From positions 1 to 64,000 of the forward strand of contig CAZFBD010000002.1 in NCBI GenBank assembly GCA_964517125.1: 64,000 nt of DNA. Reading direction: 5' to 3'. Source of the stretch: SHLQ01 sp964517125 (GTDB taxonomy: Bacteria > Actinomycetota > Acidimicrobiia > Acidimicrobiales > SHLQ01). The translations under genes were made by a program, and so were the position numbers. The first letter of the stretch is position 1. Each line of letters opens with the position of its first letter. Below are positions 15,989 through 23,349 of this stretch, piece after piece. A model generated the notes under the pieces. It was not told the DNA's origin and searched no databases. It was given only the letters and a program-made list of their open reading frames with translations.

Positions 15989-16930
15989 GTGGCCGAGCTC
16001 TCCCCCGCTCAGCAGGATGTCCTGGACCAGCTCGGGGCCACTCCGGGCACCCGCCCCGACTTCGATGCAGAGCTCCGCTACGAGCTGCGCGGCGAGATCG
16101 AGAAGGGCATCGCCGACCATGTGCAGCTCCTCGGAGCCGACGACACGGTCTTCGCGAACAAGCACGCGCTGTCGGCGGTACATGGGTGCGAAACCAAGTA
16201 CCTGGCCGAAATGGAGTTTCCCGGATGGTCGGTTCCGTTGGCGCGGGGCACGATCGTCCACAAGGCAATCGAGCTCTCGATCAACTGGCGCGGTGCCCCT
16301 GATCCTGCCGATCTTGTCGACGAGGCGCTCGGCACGCTCGAACACTCCGAACAACACATTGCCGGCTTCCTCCAGGAGCTGAGCGAGGCCGACCGTGCAC
16401 AGCTGCGTAGCGACGTCGTGGGTCATGTCACCGCGTTCACCGAGTGTTGGCCGCCCTTGGAGAAGCGCTGGAGGCCGGTGACCGAGTCCAAGGTTCGTCT
16501 GGAACTCTTCGACGGCCAGGTCGTACTGCAGGGCAAGATCGATCTCACGCTGGGGCGGGCGAACGGGCTGCAGGCCGGCAAGGTGCTGGTGGATCTGAAG
16601 AGCGGGAAGCTTCGGGCCGCCCACCTCGACGACCTGCGGTACTACGCCCTCATCGAAACCGTCCGGATCGGGGTGCCGCCCAGGCGCTTGGCGTCGTACT
16701 ACCTGGATCAGGGCAGGTTCCATCCCGAGGATGTCAACGAGGACCTGCTGTTCGCCGCAGCCGGCCGGGCCGTGAACGGCATCCGGCGGATGATCGAGCT
16801 TCAGGTCGAGAATCGAACACCCTCGCTGGTAGCTGGACCCCAGTGCCGATGGTGCAGCATCCGCGACACCTGCGAAACCGGACAGCGCCACCTCAACGAG
16901 TTCGACGACCCGCTCGAGGATCTTGCCTGA
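15989..16930 (+). CDS. RecB-like PD-(D/E)XK nuclease with 4Fe-4S cysteines
   Basis: This 313-residue stand-alone nuclease has its active-site acids and lysine in TESKVRLEL, GKIDLTLG and VLVDLKSGK, followed by the QxxxY-like DDLRYYALI. Cys67, Cys286, Cys289 and Cys295 give C-x218-C-x2-C-x5-C, the arrangement of the 4Fe-4S staple in AddB and Cas4-type nucleases. It probably cuts or resects DNA; no helicase partner is adjacent. The GTG start at 15989 follows the acyl-CoA synthetase stop by 3 bp, so the two are probably co-transcribed although functionally unrelated. The gene converges on the GNAT gene. Confidence 0.85.
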   Translation: MAELSPAQQDVLDQLGATPGTRPDFDAELRYELRGEIEKGIADHVQLLGADDTVFANKHALSAVHGCETKYLAEMEFPGWSVPLARGTIVHKAIELSINWRGAPDPADLVDEALGTLEHSEQHIAGFLQELSEADRAQLRSDVVGHVTAFTECWPPLEKRWRPVTESKVRLELFDGQVVLQGKIDLTLGRANGLQAGKVLVDLKSGKLRAAHLDDLRYYALIETVRIGVPPRRLASYYLDQGRFHPEDVNEDLLFAAAGRAVNGIRRMIELQVENRTPSLVAGPQCRWCSIRDTCETGQRHLNEFDDPLEDLA

Positions 16931-16933
16931 CGC

Positions 16934-17545
16934 TCAGAACCAGATGGAGAACTCGGCGGCACGTTCACGCCACTCTTCGGAAGTGATCGCATAACGCAGG
17001 TGGTCTTCCCAGACGCCATTGATCTCCAGGTACCGCTCGGCGAGACCTTCCAGGCGGATGTTCAGCTTCTCGACAACGCGTCGGGATGGCCCGTTGCGGG
17101 GAATGATTGCGATCTGCAGCCGGTGCAGGCGAAGCTCCTCGAAGGAGAACCGCATGGCCACAGCGAGCGCCTCGGGCGTGTAGCCCTGCCCGGCCACTCG
17201 CTCGTCGATCCAGTAGCCCACGTAGGCGTTCTGGAACGGCCCACGTTGGAGGGCCGAAACATTCATCTCCCCAATGAGACGGTGCTCGATGAAGACACCG
17301 AACCCGAACCCGGTTCCGAGCTGACGTTCCCGTTGACGAGCCGCACATCGCGACGAGAACGCCGACCTCGAGTGCACGACGTCGGGCTGGCCGGAAATCC
17401 GCTGCGGTTCCCACCTGGTCAGCCACTCGTCGTTCGCCGTGCGGACTTCGCGCCACTGGGAGAAGTCTTCGACGACGAGTGGACGCAACGTGACACGCTT
17501 ACCGGCGAGCGGGGTAGCGCCGGGCTCCGGCGAAGAGCGAATCAT
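16934..17545 (-). CDS. RimJ/RimL-type GNAT N-acetyltransferase
   Basis: This 203-residue protein starts RVTLRPL, the usual first strand of the RimJ/RimL group. It has GYWIDERVAGQGYTPEAL, the acetyl-CoA loop R-x2-G-x-G/A in the form V-A-G-Q-G-Y, and LHRLQIAIIPRNGPSRRVVE, where the Asn and Ser/Arg support catalysis. The family acetylates N-terminal Ala/Ser of ribosomal proteins or small amines. The ATG at 17545 overlaps the ppx stop (ATGA), so it is the last gene of the MocA-DUF501/ppx/GNAT operon. In mycobacteria a rimJ-like gene lies in the glmU-moaA-moeA region, but the setting here is different. Confidence 0.85.
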   Translation of the reverse strand: MIRSSPEPGATPLAGKRVTLRPLVVEDFSQWREVRTANDEWLTRWEPQRISGQPDVVHSRSAFSSRCAARQRERQLGTGFGFGVFIEHRLIGEMNVSALQRGPFQNAYVGYWIDERVAGQGYTPEALAVAMRFSFEELRLHRLQIAIIPRNGPSRRVVEKLNIRLEGLAERYLEINGVWEDHLRYAITSEEWRERAAEFSIWF

Positions 17546-18456
17546 GTTCGTTGCGAGAGGATCAGCCCGTCGAGGATGTCGGATTCGGAGACGAGGACGT
17601 CTTCCGCATCGAAGTACCGGACGATTCGGGCGAGGATGCACATGCCGCCCACGATGGTATCGACTCGACCCGGCTCGAGCCCTGGATTGTGCATGCGGTC
17701 TGCCTTGGATTCGGTCACCAGCGTTCGGTAGACGTCCTCGATGGCTGCCCGATCCAGACGGAAGTGATGGATCTGGTCGCGGTCGTATTCGGCCAGGCCG
17801 ATCTCGACCGCCGCGGCAGTGGAGACGGTTCCAGCGAGGCCCACCAGCTGGCGTGCGCCCAGGACGATCGGAACCTCGCGAAGCACGTCGTCGAGATGGG
17901 TCTCCGCAACAGACAGACAGGCCAACAGTTCCTCGGGAAGTGGCGGGTCGGACTCGATGTACTTCTCGCTGAAGCGAACGCTGCCCATATCGGTGGAGAT
18001 CCCACCCTCCATGCGGCTGCTTCCGATGGCGAACTCGGTGGAGCCTCCACCGATGTCGAAGACGAGAAACGGGCCGTCAGCAGGGTCAAGCTCTGCGGTC
18101 GCTCCAAGGAAGGACAGTTCAGCCTCCTCGTGCCCCGAGATGAGTTCGGGAGTGACCGCCACTGTCCCCTCGGCCACCGCAAAGAACTCGTCCCGATTCG
18201 ATGCGTCTCGTGCCGCGGAGGTCGCCGTCATGCGAACGCCGGCCAGCTCGTAGCGGTCCATGATCTCCCGGTACTCGGCGAGGGCAGAGCGGACCCGATC
18301 GATCCCTTCGGGCGAGAGCATGCCGGTGGCGTCGACGCCGCGGCCAAGGCCGGTGATGCGCATCTCTCGTTCGAAGGTCTGTTCGCCGTCGCCGACGATG
18401 AGGCGGGTGGAGTTCGTGCCGCAGTCGATTCCGGCATAGATCGGCAGGTCGCTCAT
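17542..18456 (-). CDS. ppx: Exopolyphosphatase Ppx/GppA
   Basis: This 304-residue ASKHA-fold protein has IDCGTNSTRLIV (phosphate 1 loop), TSAARDASNRDEFF, ISGHEEAELSFLGA and FDIGGGSTEFAIG (phosphate 2 loop), then GLAGTVST. It matches the short actinobacterial Ppx that hydrolyses polyphosphate or removes the 5' phosphate of pppGpp. It lacks the long C-terminal HD extension of E. coli Ppx/GppA. Both ends overlap neighbours by four bases. The DUF501-ppx order is a conserved actinobacterial arrangement downstream of eno and ftsB. Confidence 0.9.
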   Translation of the reverse strand: MSDLPIYAGIDCGTNSTRLIVGDGEQTFEREMRITGLGRGVDATGMLSPEGIDRVRSALAEYREIMDRYELAGVRMTATSAARDASNRDEFFAVAEGTVAVTPELISGHEEAELSFLGATAELDPADGPFLVFDIGGGSTEFAIGSSRMEGGISTDMGSVRFSEKYIESDPPLPEELLACLSVAETHLDDVLREVPIVLGARQLVGLAGTVSTAAAVEIGLAEYDRDQIHHFRLDRAAIEDVYRTLVTESKADRMHNPGLEPGRVDTIVGGMCILARIVRYFDAEDVLVSESDILDGLILSQRT

Positions 18457-19502
18457 GTTGGGGTTTCCTCGGGTGCTGGAGCTGGCCAGTTCGGATGGTC
18501 GACTTCGTGCAGGTGATCGGCGACCCACTGGCCCACAGGATCGTCGCCGCCCGCCAACCACCAGCCGTAGTGGGCGTGCAGGCACTTGACGCCGATGCGT
18601 GTGCCGCCGACACCGCCGGTCGGACGATGTTCTGGCTGGACACCGGCAGCGGCGAGCTCGGCGTCGCGCTCCGCCCGGTACCGATCGTGGGCCTCGGCAA
18701 TCACGTCGAGTCCCAGATCCGCTTCGGCTCGACGGACTCCCTTCAACGACTCCAGTCGCCCGACCAACATCGACTCGTGCGCTCCGCACAGCCAATAGAG
18801 CGTTGGCATGGGTCGACCGTCGTCGAGCACCGGATGGTTGCGCAGAACGATTGGGCCGCCATCACGTCCACGGACTGCCACGGTGAACTGTCCCTGGGGA
18901 CGCCGGCCGAGGAGCTCGGTCACGGCCTCGATGTCGTCAAGATGGCCTTGCATGTCCTGCAGTCCTTGGGTGGTGTCGATGTCGGTGGCGTCGCCGGGCA
19001 CGGGTACGGCCGTCACCAGTTCAGGATGGGCCCGAAGCAGGACTCTTGCACCTTCGTCCCCTTCGGTCGGCAAGCGGTCCCAGACGTCGGAACGGATTCG
19101 CACCGGCGGGCGACGATCTCCGTCGAAGGATGCAACGGCGATTGGAGCATCGACGGCTGCCACGAGGCTCCAGGCGGTGGCGCCGACCAAGGGCTGATCG
19201 CCGACGCCGACGATCACGGCCTCGTGTCCTGCGGATCGAGCATGGGCCACGGCTGCCTGAAGCGACGACGCCTGGCCACTCGCCCAATCGGGGTTCTCCA
19301 CGATGGTCACGGTGGTCGGGAGGAGATCGGCGAAGTCGTCGTCGCCAACAACCACAAGCATGTCGTCGACGGGAGCGGCGGCGGCTGCCTCCAGCGCATG
19401 GAGCAGCACGGCACGTCCGTCGAGCTCGGCCCGCAGTTTGTGGGTCGGTCCATGGAACCGACTTCCGGCACCGGCAGCCAGAATCACGGCGGCGATGGTC
19501 AT
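18453..19502 (-). CDS. MocA-like nucleotidyltransferase fused to DUF501
   Basis: This is one 349-residue frame with two domains. Residues 1-190 are an NTP transferase of the MobA/MocA type: LAAGAGSRFHGPTHKL, VVVGDDDFADLL, NPDWASGQASSL and VGVGDQPLV. Residues from about 192 are DUF501: IEAVTELLGRRPQGQF, TLYWLCGAHESMLVGRLESL, GGVGGTRIGVKCLHAHYGWW. MocA proteins convert molybdopterin to its cytosine dinucleotide form for xanthine-dehydrogenase/CO-dehydrogenase-type enzymes, which fits the XdhC and Cox-type genes upstream. DUF501 has no known function and is normally a separate protein before ppx. The stop overlaps the ppx start. Confidence 0.85.
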   Translation of the reverse strand: MTIAAVILAAGAGSRFHGPTHKLRAELDGRAVLLHALEAAAAAPVDDMLVVVGDDDFADLLPTTVTIVENPDWASGQASSLQAAVAHARSAGHEAVIVGVGDQPLVGATAWSLVAAVDAPIAVASFDGDRRPPVRIRSDVWDRLPTEGDEGARVLLRAHPELVTAVPVPGDATDIDTTQGLQDMQGHLDDIEAVTELLGRRPQGQFTVAVRGRDGGPIVLRNHPVLDDGRPMPTLYWLCGAHESMLVGRLESLKGVRRAEADLGLDVIAEAHDRYRAERDAELAAAGVQPEHRPTGGVGGTRIGVKCLHAHYGWWLAGGDDPVGQWVADHLHEVDHPNWPAPAPEETPT

Positions 19503-19557
19503 CGCGTCACCAACTGCGGCTGCCTCATCCCGGCACGCCCGGCACTAGAGTCGCCTC

Positions 19558-20001
19558 GTGGAGCAACCTGACCTCGAGTTCAACCCACCGGCATTTCATG
19601 CGATCGTGCTCATGGCCGACGCGGTGCAGGTCTCCGATGGCAAGTTGTTCATCCTTGGCGGCGGCCTCGGAATCATCGGACCGAATCCGCAGCACATCTC
19701 GGTGGCGGTTCGCATTGCGGTGCCGTGGGATCAGGCCAACGTGAAACACAACTGGCGGCTCGACCTCGTCGACGAGGACGGCCATGCCGTCGCGATCAAC
19801 AACAAGCCGGTCACGCTCGCTGGCCAGTTCGAGGCGGGTCGTCCTGCGGGGATGGCCCCCGGTACGCCGTTGTGGGTTCCGCTGGGCATCAACTTCGGTG
19901 CAGTGCCTCTGCCCAAGGGGCGGCGCTACACGTGGCAGCTCTCCATCAACGATGCGACCGCCGAGACCTGGAACGCGACGTTCTCGGTGCGGAAGGGCTG
20001 A
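19558..20001 (+). CDS. DUF6941-like protein
   Basis: This 147-residue protein opens with HAIVLMADAVQVSDGKLFIL and GGGLGIIGP, then VAVRIAVPW, VDEDG and a C-terminal W-x-x-x-FSVR strand. The pattern resembles the small actinobacterial family DUF6941, predicted to be all-beta; no function is known to me. It starts at a GTG 55 bp from the divergent MocA-DUF501 gene and converges on the XdhC gene. It is the only plus-strand gene between 17 and 33 kb. Confidence 0.65.
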   Translation: MEQPDLEFNPPAFHAIVLMADAVQVSDGKLFILGGGLGIIGPNPQHISVAVRIAVPWDQANVKHNWRLDLVDEDGHAVAINNKPVTLAGQFEAGRPAGMAPGTPLWVPLGINFGAVPLPKGRRYTWQLSINDATAETWNATFSVRKG

Positions 20002-20005
20002 TTCC

Positions 20006-20800
20006 TCAGCGGTGGATTGGACCATGGGTGTCCCGCAGCGCCGGAACCTCGCGTCCCGTTCGTAGCGCAATGATCTCGGCCACGATGGAGATTGCGGTTT
20101 CCTCGGGTGTGCGACCGCCGAGATCGAGGCCGATCGGAGAACGAAGGCGGGAGAACCCGTCGGGGGTCACACCGGCATCGACAAGCCGCGATGTGCGGTC
20201 GTCGTGGGTTCGCCGTGAACCCATGACCCCGATGTACCCGACGCCGGTTTCGAGCGCCGAGGTGATTGCCGGAACATCGAACTTGGCATCGTGGGTGAGC
20301 ACAGCGACGGCGTCGCGGGGTCCGAGGGATTCGCCGATCTCAGCCAGAAGCCGATCGGGCCAGTCGACCACGACAGCGTCGGCCATGGGGAACCGCTGGT
20401 GGGTGGCGAAGACGGGCCGGGCATCGCAGACCGTGACCCGGTAGCCAAGGAACTTTGCGACCTTGGCCAGCGCTGCGGTGAAGTCGACTGCGCCGAAGAT
20501 CACCATCTGGGGTGGCGGGGCGAAGCTCTCGATGAAGACGGCGACCGTATCCTCGCGTGCCTGCCCCTCGGCTCCGTACCGCCGGATTCCGGTGCGTCCC
20601 GAGGCGAGCTCGCCGAGGACGTCGCGTTCGACGACGCGGTCGAGGTTCTCGTCACCCAGGCTGCCGCTGGAGCCGGCTGTGGGGCTCACCAGGAGCTTGG
20701 CGCCAACGTGTGGCCCCTCGATGACGGTGGCGAGCGCGATTGGCTCCTCGGCTCGGATGGCGTTCTTGAGCCCTGCGAACAGTGGCGTCTCGTCGGTCAC
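20006..20800 (-). CDS. XdhC/CoxF family molybdenum-enzyme maturation protein
   Basis: This 264-residue protein has an N-terminal XdhC/CoxI-like part and a C-terminal Rossmann XdhC_C domain, recognisable from VIFGAVDFTAALAKVAKFLG, VTVCDARPVFATHQRFP, VAVLTHDAKFD, YIGVMGSRRTHDDR and SPIGLDLGGRTPEE. XdhC binds the molybdenum cofactor, aids its sulfuration and delivers it to xanthine-dehydrogenase-family enzymes. It lies 3 bp after the small CoxI-type gene, so the two may form one split unit. No hydroxylase subunit is in the window. Confidence 0.85.
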   Translation of the reverse strand: MTDETPLFAGLKNAIRAEEPIALATVIEGPHVGAKLLVSPTAGSSGSLGDENLDRVVERDVLGELASGRTGIRRYGAEGQAREDTVAVFIESFAPPPQMVIFGAVDFTAALAKVAKFLGYRVTVCDARPVFATHQRFPMADAVVVDWPDRLLAEIGESLGPRDAVAVLTHDAKFDVPAITSALETGVGYIGVMGSRRTHDDRTSRLVDAGVTPDGFSRLRSPIGLDLGGRTPEETAISIVAEIIALRTGREVPALRDTHGPIHR

Positions 20801-20803
20801 CGA

Positions 20804-21118
20804 TTACCAGTCCAGCGGTTCGAGGAAGAGGTGGATCGTGCCGCCGCACGTCAGGCCGACGGCGAAGGCTTCGTCGTCGGAGTAGCCGAACGTGACCATT
20901 CGGCGATCGCCGGTCTCGATGATCTCGAGCGCCTCGACCACGACGGCGCTCTCGACGCACCCGCCGGATACGGATCCGGCGACCTGGCCGTCCTCATTGA
21001 CCGCCATTGCAGCGCCCGGAAGCCGGGGCCCTGAGCCATCCAGATCGACAACTCGAGCCACGGCGATTGCCTTGCCCTGTCGTTGCCACCGATCCACGTC
21101 GTTCAGGAGCTCCTTCAT
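20804..21118 (-). CDS. XdhC/CoxI N-terminal domain protein
   Basis: This 104-residue protein corresponds to the XdhC_CoxI domain alone: AIAVARVVDLDGSGPRLPGA, AMAVNEDGQVAGSVSGGCVE, GYSDDEAFAVGLTCGGTIHL. The SGGCVE and CGG cysteines are typical of the family. In many genomes this domain is fused to the Rossmann part; here it ends 3 bp before that gene. It begins just downstream of a cluster of palindromic repeats that separates it from the CoxE-like gene. The predicted role is in molybdenum-cofactor handling. Confidence 0.85.
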   Translation of the reverse strand: MKELLNDVDRWQRQGKAIAVARVVDLDGSGPRLPGAAMAVNEDGQVAGSVSGGCVESAVVVEALEIIETGDRRMVTFGYSDDEAFAVGLTCGGTIHLFLEPLDW

Positions 21119-21140
21119 GTCTGCACGTTACCGATCATCC

Positions 21141-21273
21141 AAGGTGCCTGGCACCTCAACCCCACAACGGTGCCAGGCACCTTGGGCACTTTTGGGTCTG
21201 GGCGGGGCGAGTTCATTGAAAACAGGGGCTTTACATTTTGTAAAGGAGCCTGGCACCTTTGGTGGTCAGGCAC
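21141..21273. repeat. Cluster of GCCTGGC-centred palindromes
   Basis: Copies: AGGTGCCTGGCACCT (21142-21156), GGTGCCAGGCACC (21169-21181), AAAGGAGCCTGGCACCTTT (21242-21260, one mismatch) and a partial GGTCAGGCACC (21263-21273) running over the stop of the CoxE-like gene. Between them CTTTACA/TGTAAAG (21229-21245) forms a separate hairpin with a TTT loop. The stretch between the two genes is otherwise non-coding. It could act as a terminator or be a mobile REP-like array. Confidence 0.75.
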
Positions 21274-22408
21274 CGATGGAGTCGGCGAGGGACTGGAGCG
21301 AATTGAGCGAGTGGCCTTCGAGGAAGGTGTCGATGTGGGGCATGGCTGCGGCCATTCCGCGAGCGATTGGTTCGTAGCCGGGGCTCGCCTTCAGCGGGTT
21401 CACCCAGATGACTGAGTGGGCCGTGCGCTGCAGACGTTCCATTTCGAGCGACATTTCTTCGGGGTCGCCGCGATCCCAACCGTCGCTCAGCACCACAACG
21501 ATGGATCCGCGGGCCATACCCCGTACGCCCCACTCGTCGTTGAATACACCGATCGAGGCTCCGAGGCGGGTTCCCCCGCTCCAATCGGCCACCGAGCCTG
21601 CGGCCGTCGCGATCGCCTCATCGACGTCGTGGGATCCGAGCTGTCGCGTGAGCCGTGTGAGCCGCGTACCGAGTCCGAAGACCTCGACCCGCCCCCGACC
21701 GACCACGGCAGCGTGCGCAAACCGGATGAGCACTCTGGCGTACGGCTCCATGGACCCACTCACGTCGAGGAGCAGCACCAGCCTGCGGGTGCGCTCTCCG
21801 GTGGTCGTGGTGGCGAGTGACAGCGGCTCTCCGGCCGTTCTCATGGCCGCACGGACAGTCTGACGCAGATCGTTGCGGTCGCCGCGGCCAGCGGGAACCC
21901 GTCGCCGCGAGGAGCGCTGCGCGGGCCGCAGCCGCATCTGGGCCATCACCTTCTGCGCTTCGAGCAGCTCGGCCTTGGTGAATTCCGCGAAATCCTTCTC
22001 ACCAAGGACCTCGGCCGAGGAGTAGCGCAGCGCAATCACATCATCGTCGCCCACGCCGTCCTCACCGTCGCCGTCGCCATCGTCGTCATCGGCGGCTAGC
22101 GAGGCCGATTCTGCTTCGTCCTCAAAGCGGACCTTGAACCCCGTGCCGTTCTGGTGAAAGAACGCCAAGAACATGGCGTTGTACATCGCCAGGTCTTCGG
22201 GGCGGGTCATGAGCGTTGCGCGGCCCGCCCAGTACACGTCGGCCCCTCTGTCCAGACCCACGGCCTCGAGCGCCTGTCGGTACCGCAGCGAACAGCTGAC
22301 GGGCACCTGCAGGCCGCCGCTTCGGAGGCAATGGACGAATCCGACCGCGATCCGGTCGGTGTCGGGCTGGATCGACAGACCTTCGGGGTCTGCCGTCGGC
22401 GTGGTCAC
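21266..22408 (-). CDS. coxE: CoxE-like von Willebrand factor A protein
   Basis: This 380-residue protein has a C-terminal VWA domain with the MIDAS motif DVSGSM and later GGTRLG and LSDGWDRGD. A highly acidic linker, rich in Asp/Glu, occupies about residues 105-125. It matches CoxE, which works with the MoxR-type ATPase CoxD to mature the active site of Mo-Cu CO dehydrogenase; homologues also serve other metalloenzymes. It starts at GTG overlapping the coxD-like stop. The stop lies inside the palindrome cluster. No coxMSL genes are seen, so the client is unknown. Confidence 0.85.
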   Translation of the reverse strand: MTTPTADPEGLSIQPDTDRIAVGFVHCLRSGGLQVPVSCSLRYRQALEAVGLDRGADVYWAGRATLMTRPEDLAMYNAMFLAFFHQNGTGFKVRFEDEAESASLAADDDDGDGDGEDGVGDDDVIALRYSSAEVLGEKDFAEFTKAELLEAQKVMAQMRLRPAQRSSRRRVPAGRGDRNDLRQTVRAAMRTAGEPLSLATTTTGERTRRLVLLLDVSGSMEPYARVLIRFAHAAVVGRGRVEVFGLGTRLTRLTRQLGSHDVDEAIATAAGSVADWSGGTRLGASIGVFNDEWGVRGMARGSIVVVLSDGWDRGDPEEMSLEMERLQRTAHSVIWVNPLKASPGYEPIARGMAAAMPHIDTFLEGHSLNSLQSLADSIGA

Positions 22409-23322
22409 GCGTTCAGAGCGATCTCGATGACGCTTTCGAGTCCGGCACGGCGAGCCCGTTCCTGGTCCTCGCGGTACTTGAGCAGGGTGCCCAACGTGGA
22501 ATCGACTGCGTCTTCGGTCAGGGTCGATTCGGACAGCAGGTGGAGTGCGTTCGCCCAGTCGAGTGTCTCGGCGATGCCCGGTGGTTTGTACATTCCCATG
22601 TCACGGAACTGTCCCGTCGCGGACGCAACCTGACGAGCCAGTGCGGCGTCGACCAGTGGAGCCTTCGTGGTGATGATTGCGACCTCTCGTTCGAAGTCGG
22701 GGTGCTCAACCCAGTGATAGAGGGCTCGGCGCTTCAGCGCATCATGAACGTCGCGGGTCCGGTTCGAGGTGATGATGACCAGCGGGGGCTGGTCCGTGCT
22801 GAACGTGCCGAGTTCCGGAATCGTCACCGAGTAGTCGGACAGCGCTTCGAGAAGGAAGGCCTCGAACTCGTCGTCGGCACGATCCACTTCATCGATCAGC
22901 AGTACCGGGGGGATCGCCGCCTGATGGTCGATGGCCGACAGCAGCGGTCGCCGAATCAGGAACCGATCGGTGAACAGTTCATCTTCAAGATCGTCGGTGT
23001 CGGCTGATGCCGCCGCACCGGTTGCCTCGGCGGTACGCAGATGCAGCAACTGCCGGGTGTAGTTCCATTCGTAGAGCGCCTGCGATGCATCGATGCCCTC
23101 GTAGCACTGGAGCCGAATGAGCTCGGCTCCCGTGGCGGCGCTGATGACCTTGGCGACCTCGGTCTTGCCCACGCCAGCCTCTCCTTCGAGGAGCAGCGGA
23201 CGCCGCAGGTGCGTGGCCAGAAAGATCGAGGTGGCGAGTCCTCGATCGGACAGATAATTGTGGGCGCCGAGTTGGTCCAGAACAGCGTCGACCGAGTCGA
23301 GCTGCGGGTACGTCGAAGTCAT
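22405..23322 (-). CDS. coxD: MoxR-type AAA ATPase, CoxD-like
   Basis: This 305-residue protein has a P-loop LEGEAGVGKTEVAK, Walker B PVLLIDEVDRADDEFEAFLL, sensor 1 PLVIITSNRTRDVHDALKRR and a C-terminal lid. MoxR ATPases act as chaperones with VWA partners; CoxD is needed to build the CuSMoO2 centre of CO dehydrogenase. Pairing with the CoxE-like gene (4-bp overlap) and nearby XdhC-type genes supports the Cox subgroup over general MoxR. The ATG at 23322 is preferred to the upstream 23340 codon because homology starts there. Confidence 0.85.
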   Translation of the reverse strand: MTSTYPQLDSVDAVLDQLGAHNYLSDRGLATSIFLATHLRRPLLLEGEAGVGKTEVAKVISAATGAELIRLQCYEGIDASQALYEWNYTRQLLHLRTAEATGAAASADTDDLEDELFTDRFLIRRPLLSAIDHQAAIPPVLLIDEVDRADDEFEAFLLEALSDYSVTIPELGTFSTDQPPLVIITSNRTRDVHDALKRRALYHWVEHPDFEREVAIITTKAPLVDAALARQVASATGQFRDMGMYKPPGIAETLDWANALHLLSESTLTEDAVDSTLGTLLKYREDQERARRAGLESVIEIALNA

Positions 23323-23349
23323 GGGACAACGATACGGCACGAGCCTGCA

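Noticed and set aside
20006..23322. An aerobic CO dehydrogenase operon
   Set aside because: Only maturation-type genes are present; the structural subunits coxL, coxM and coxS are not in the window.
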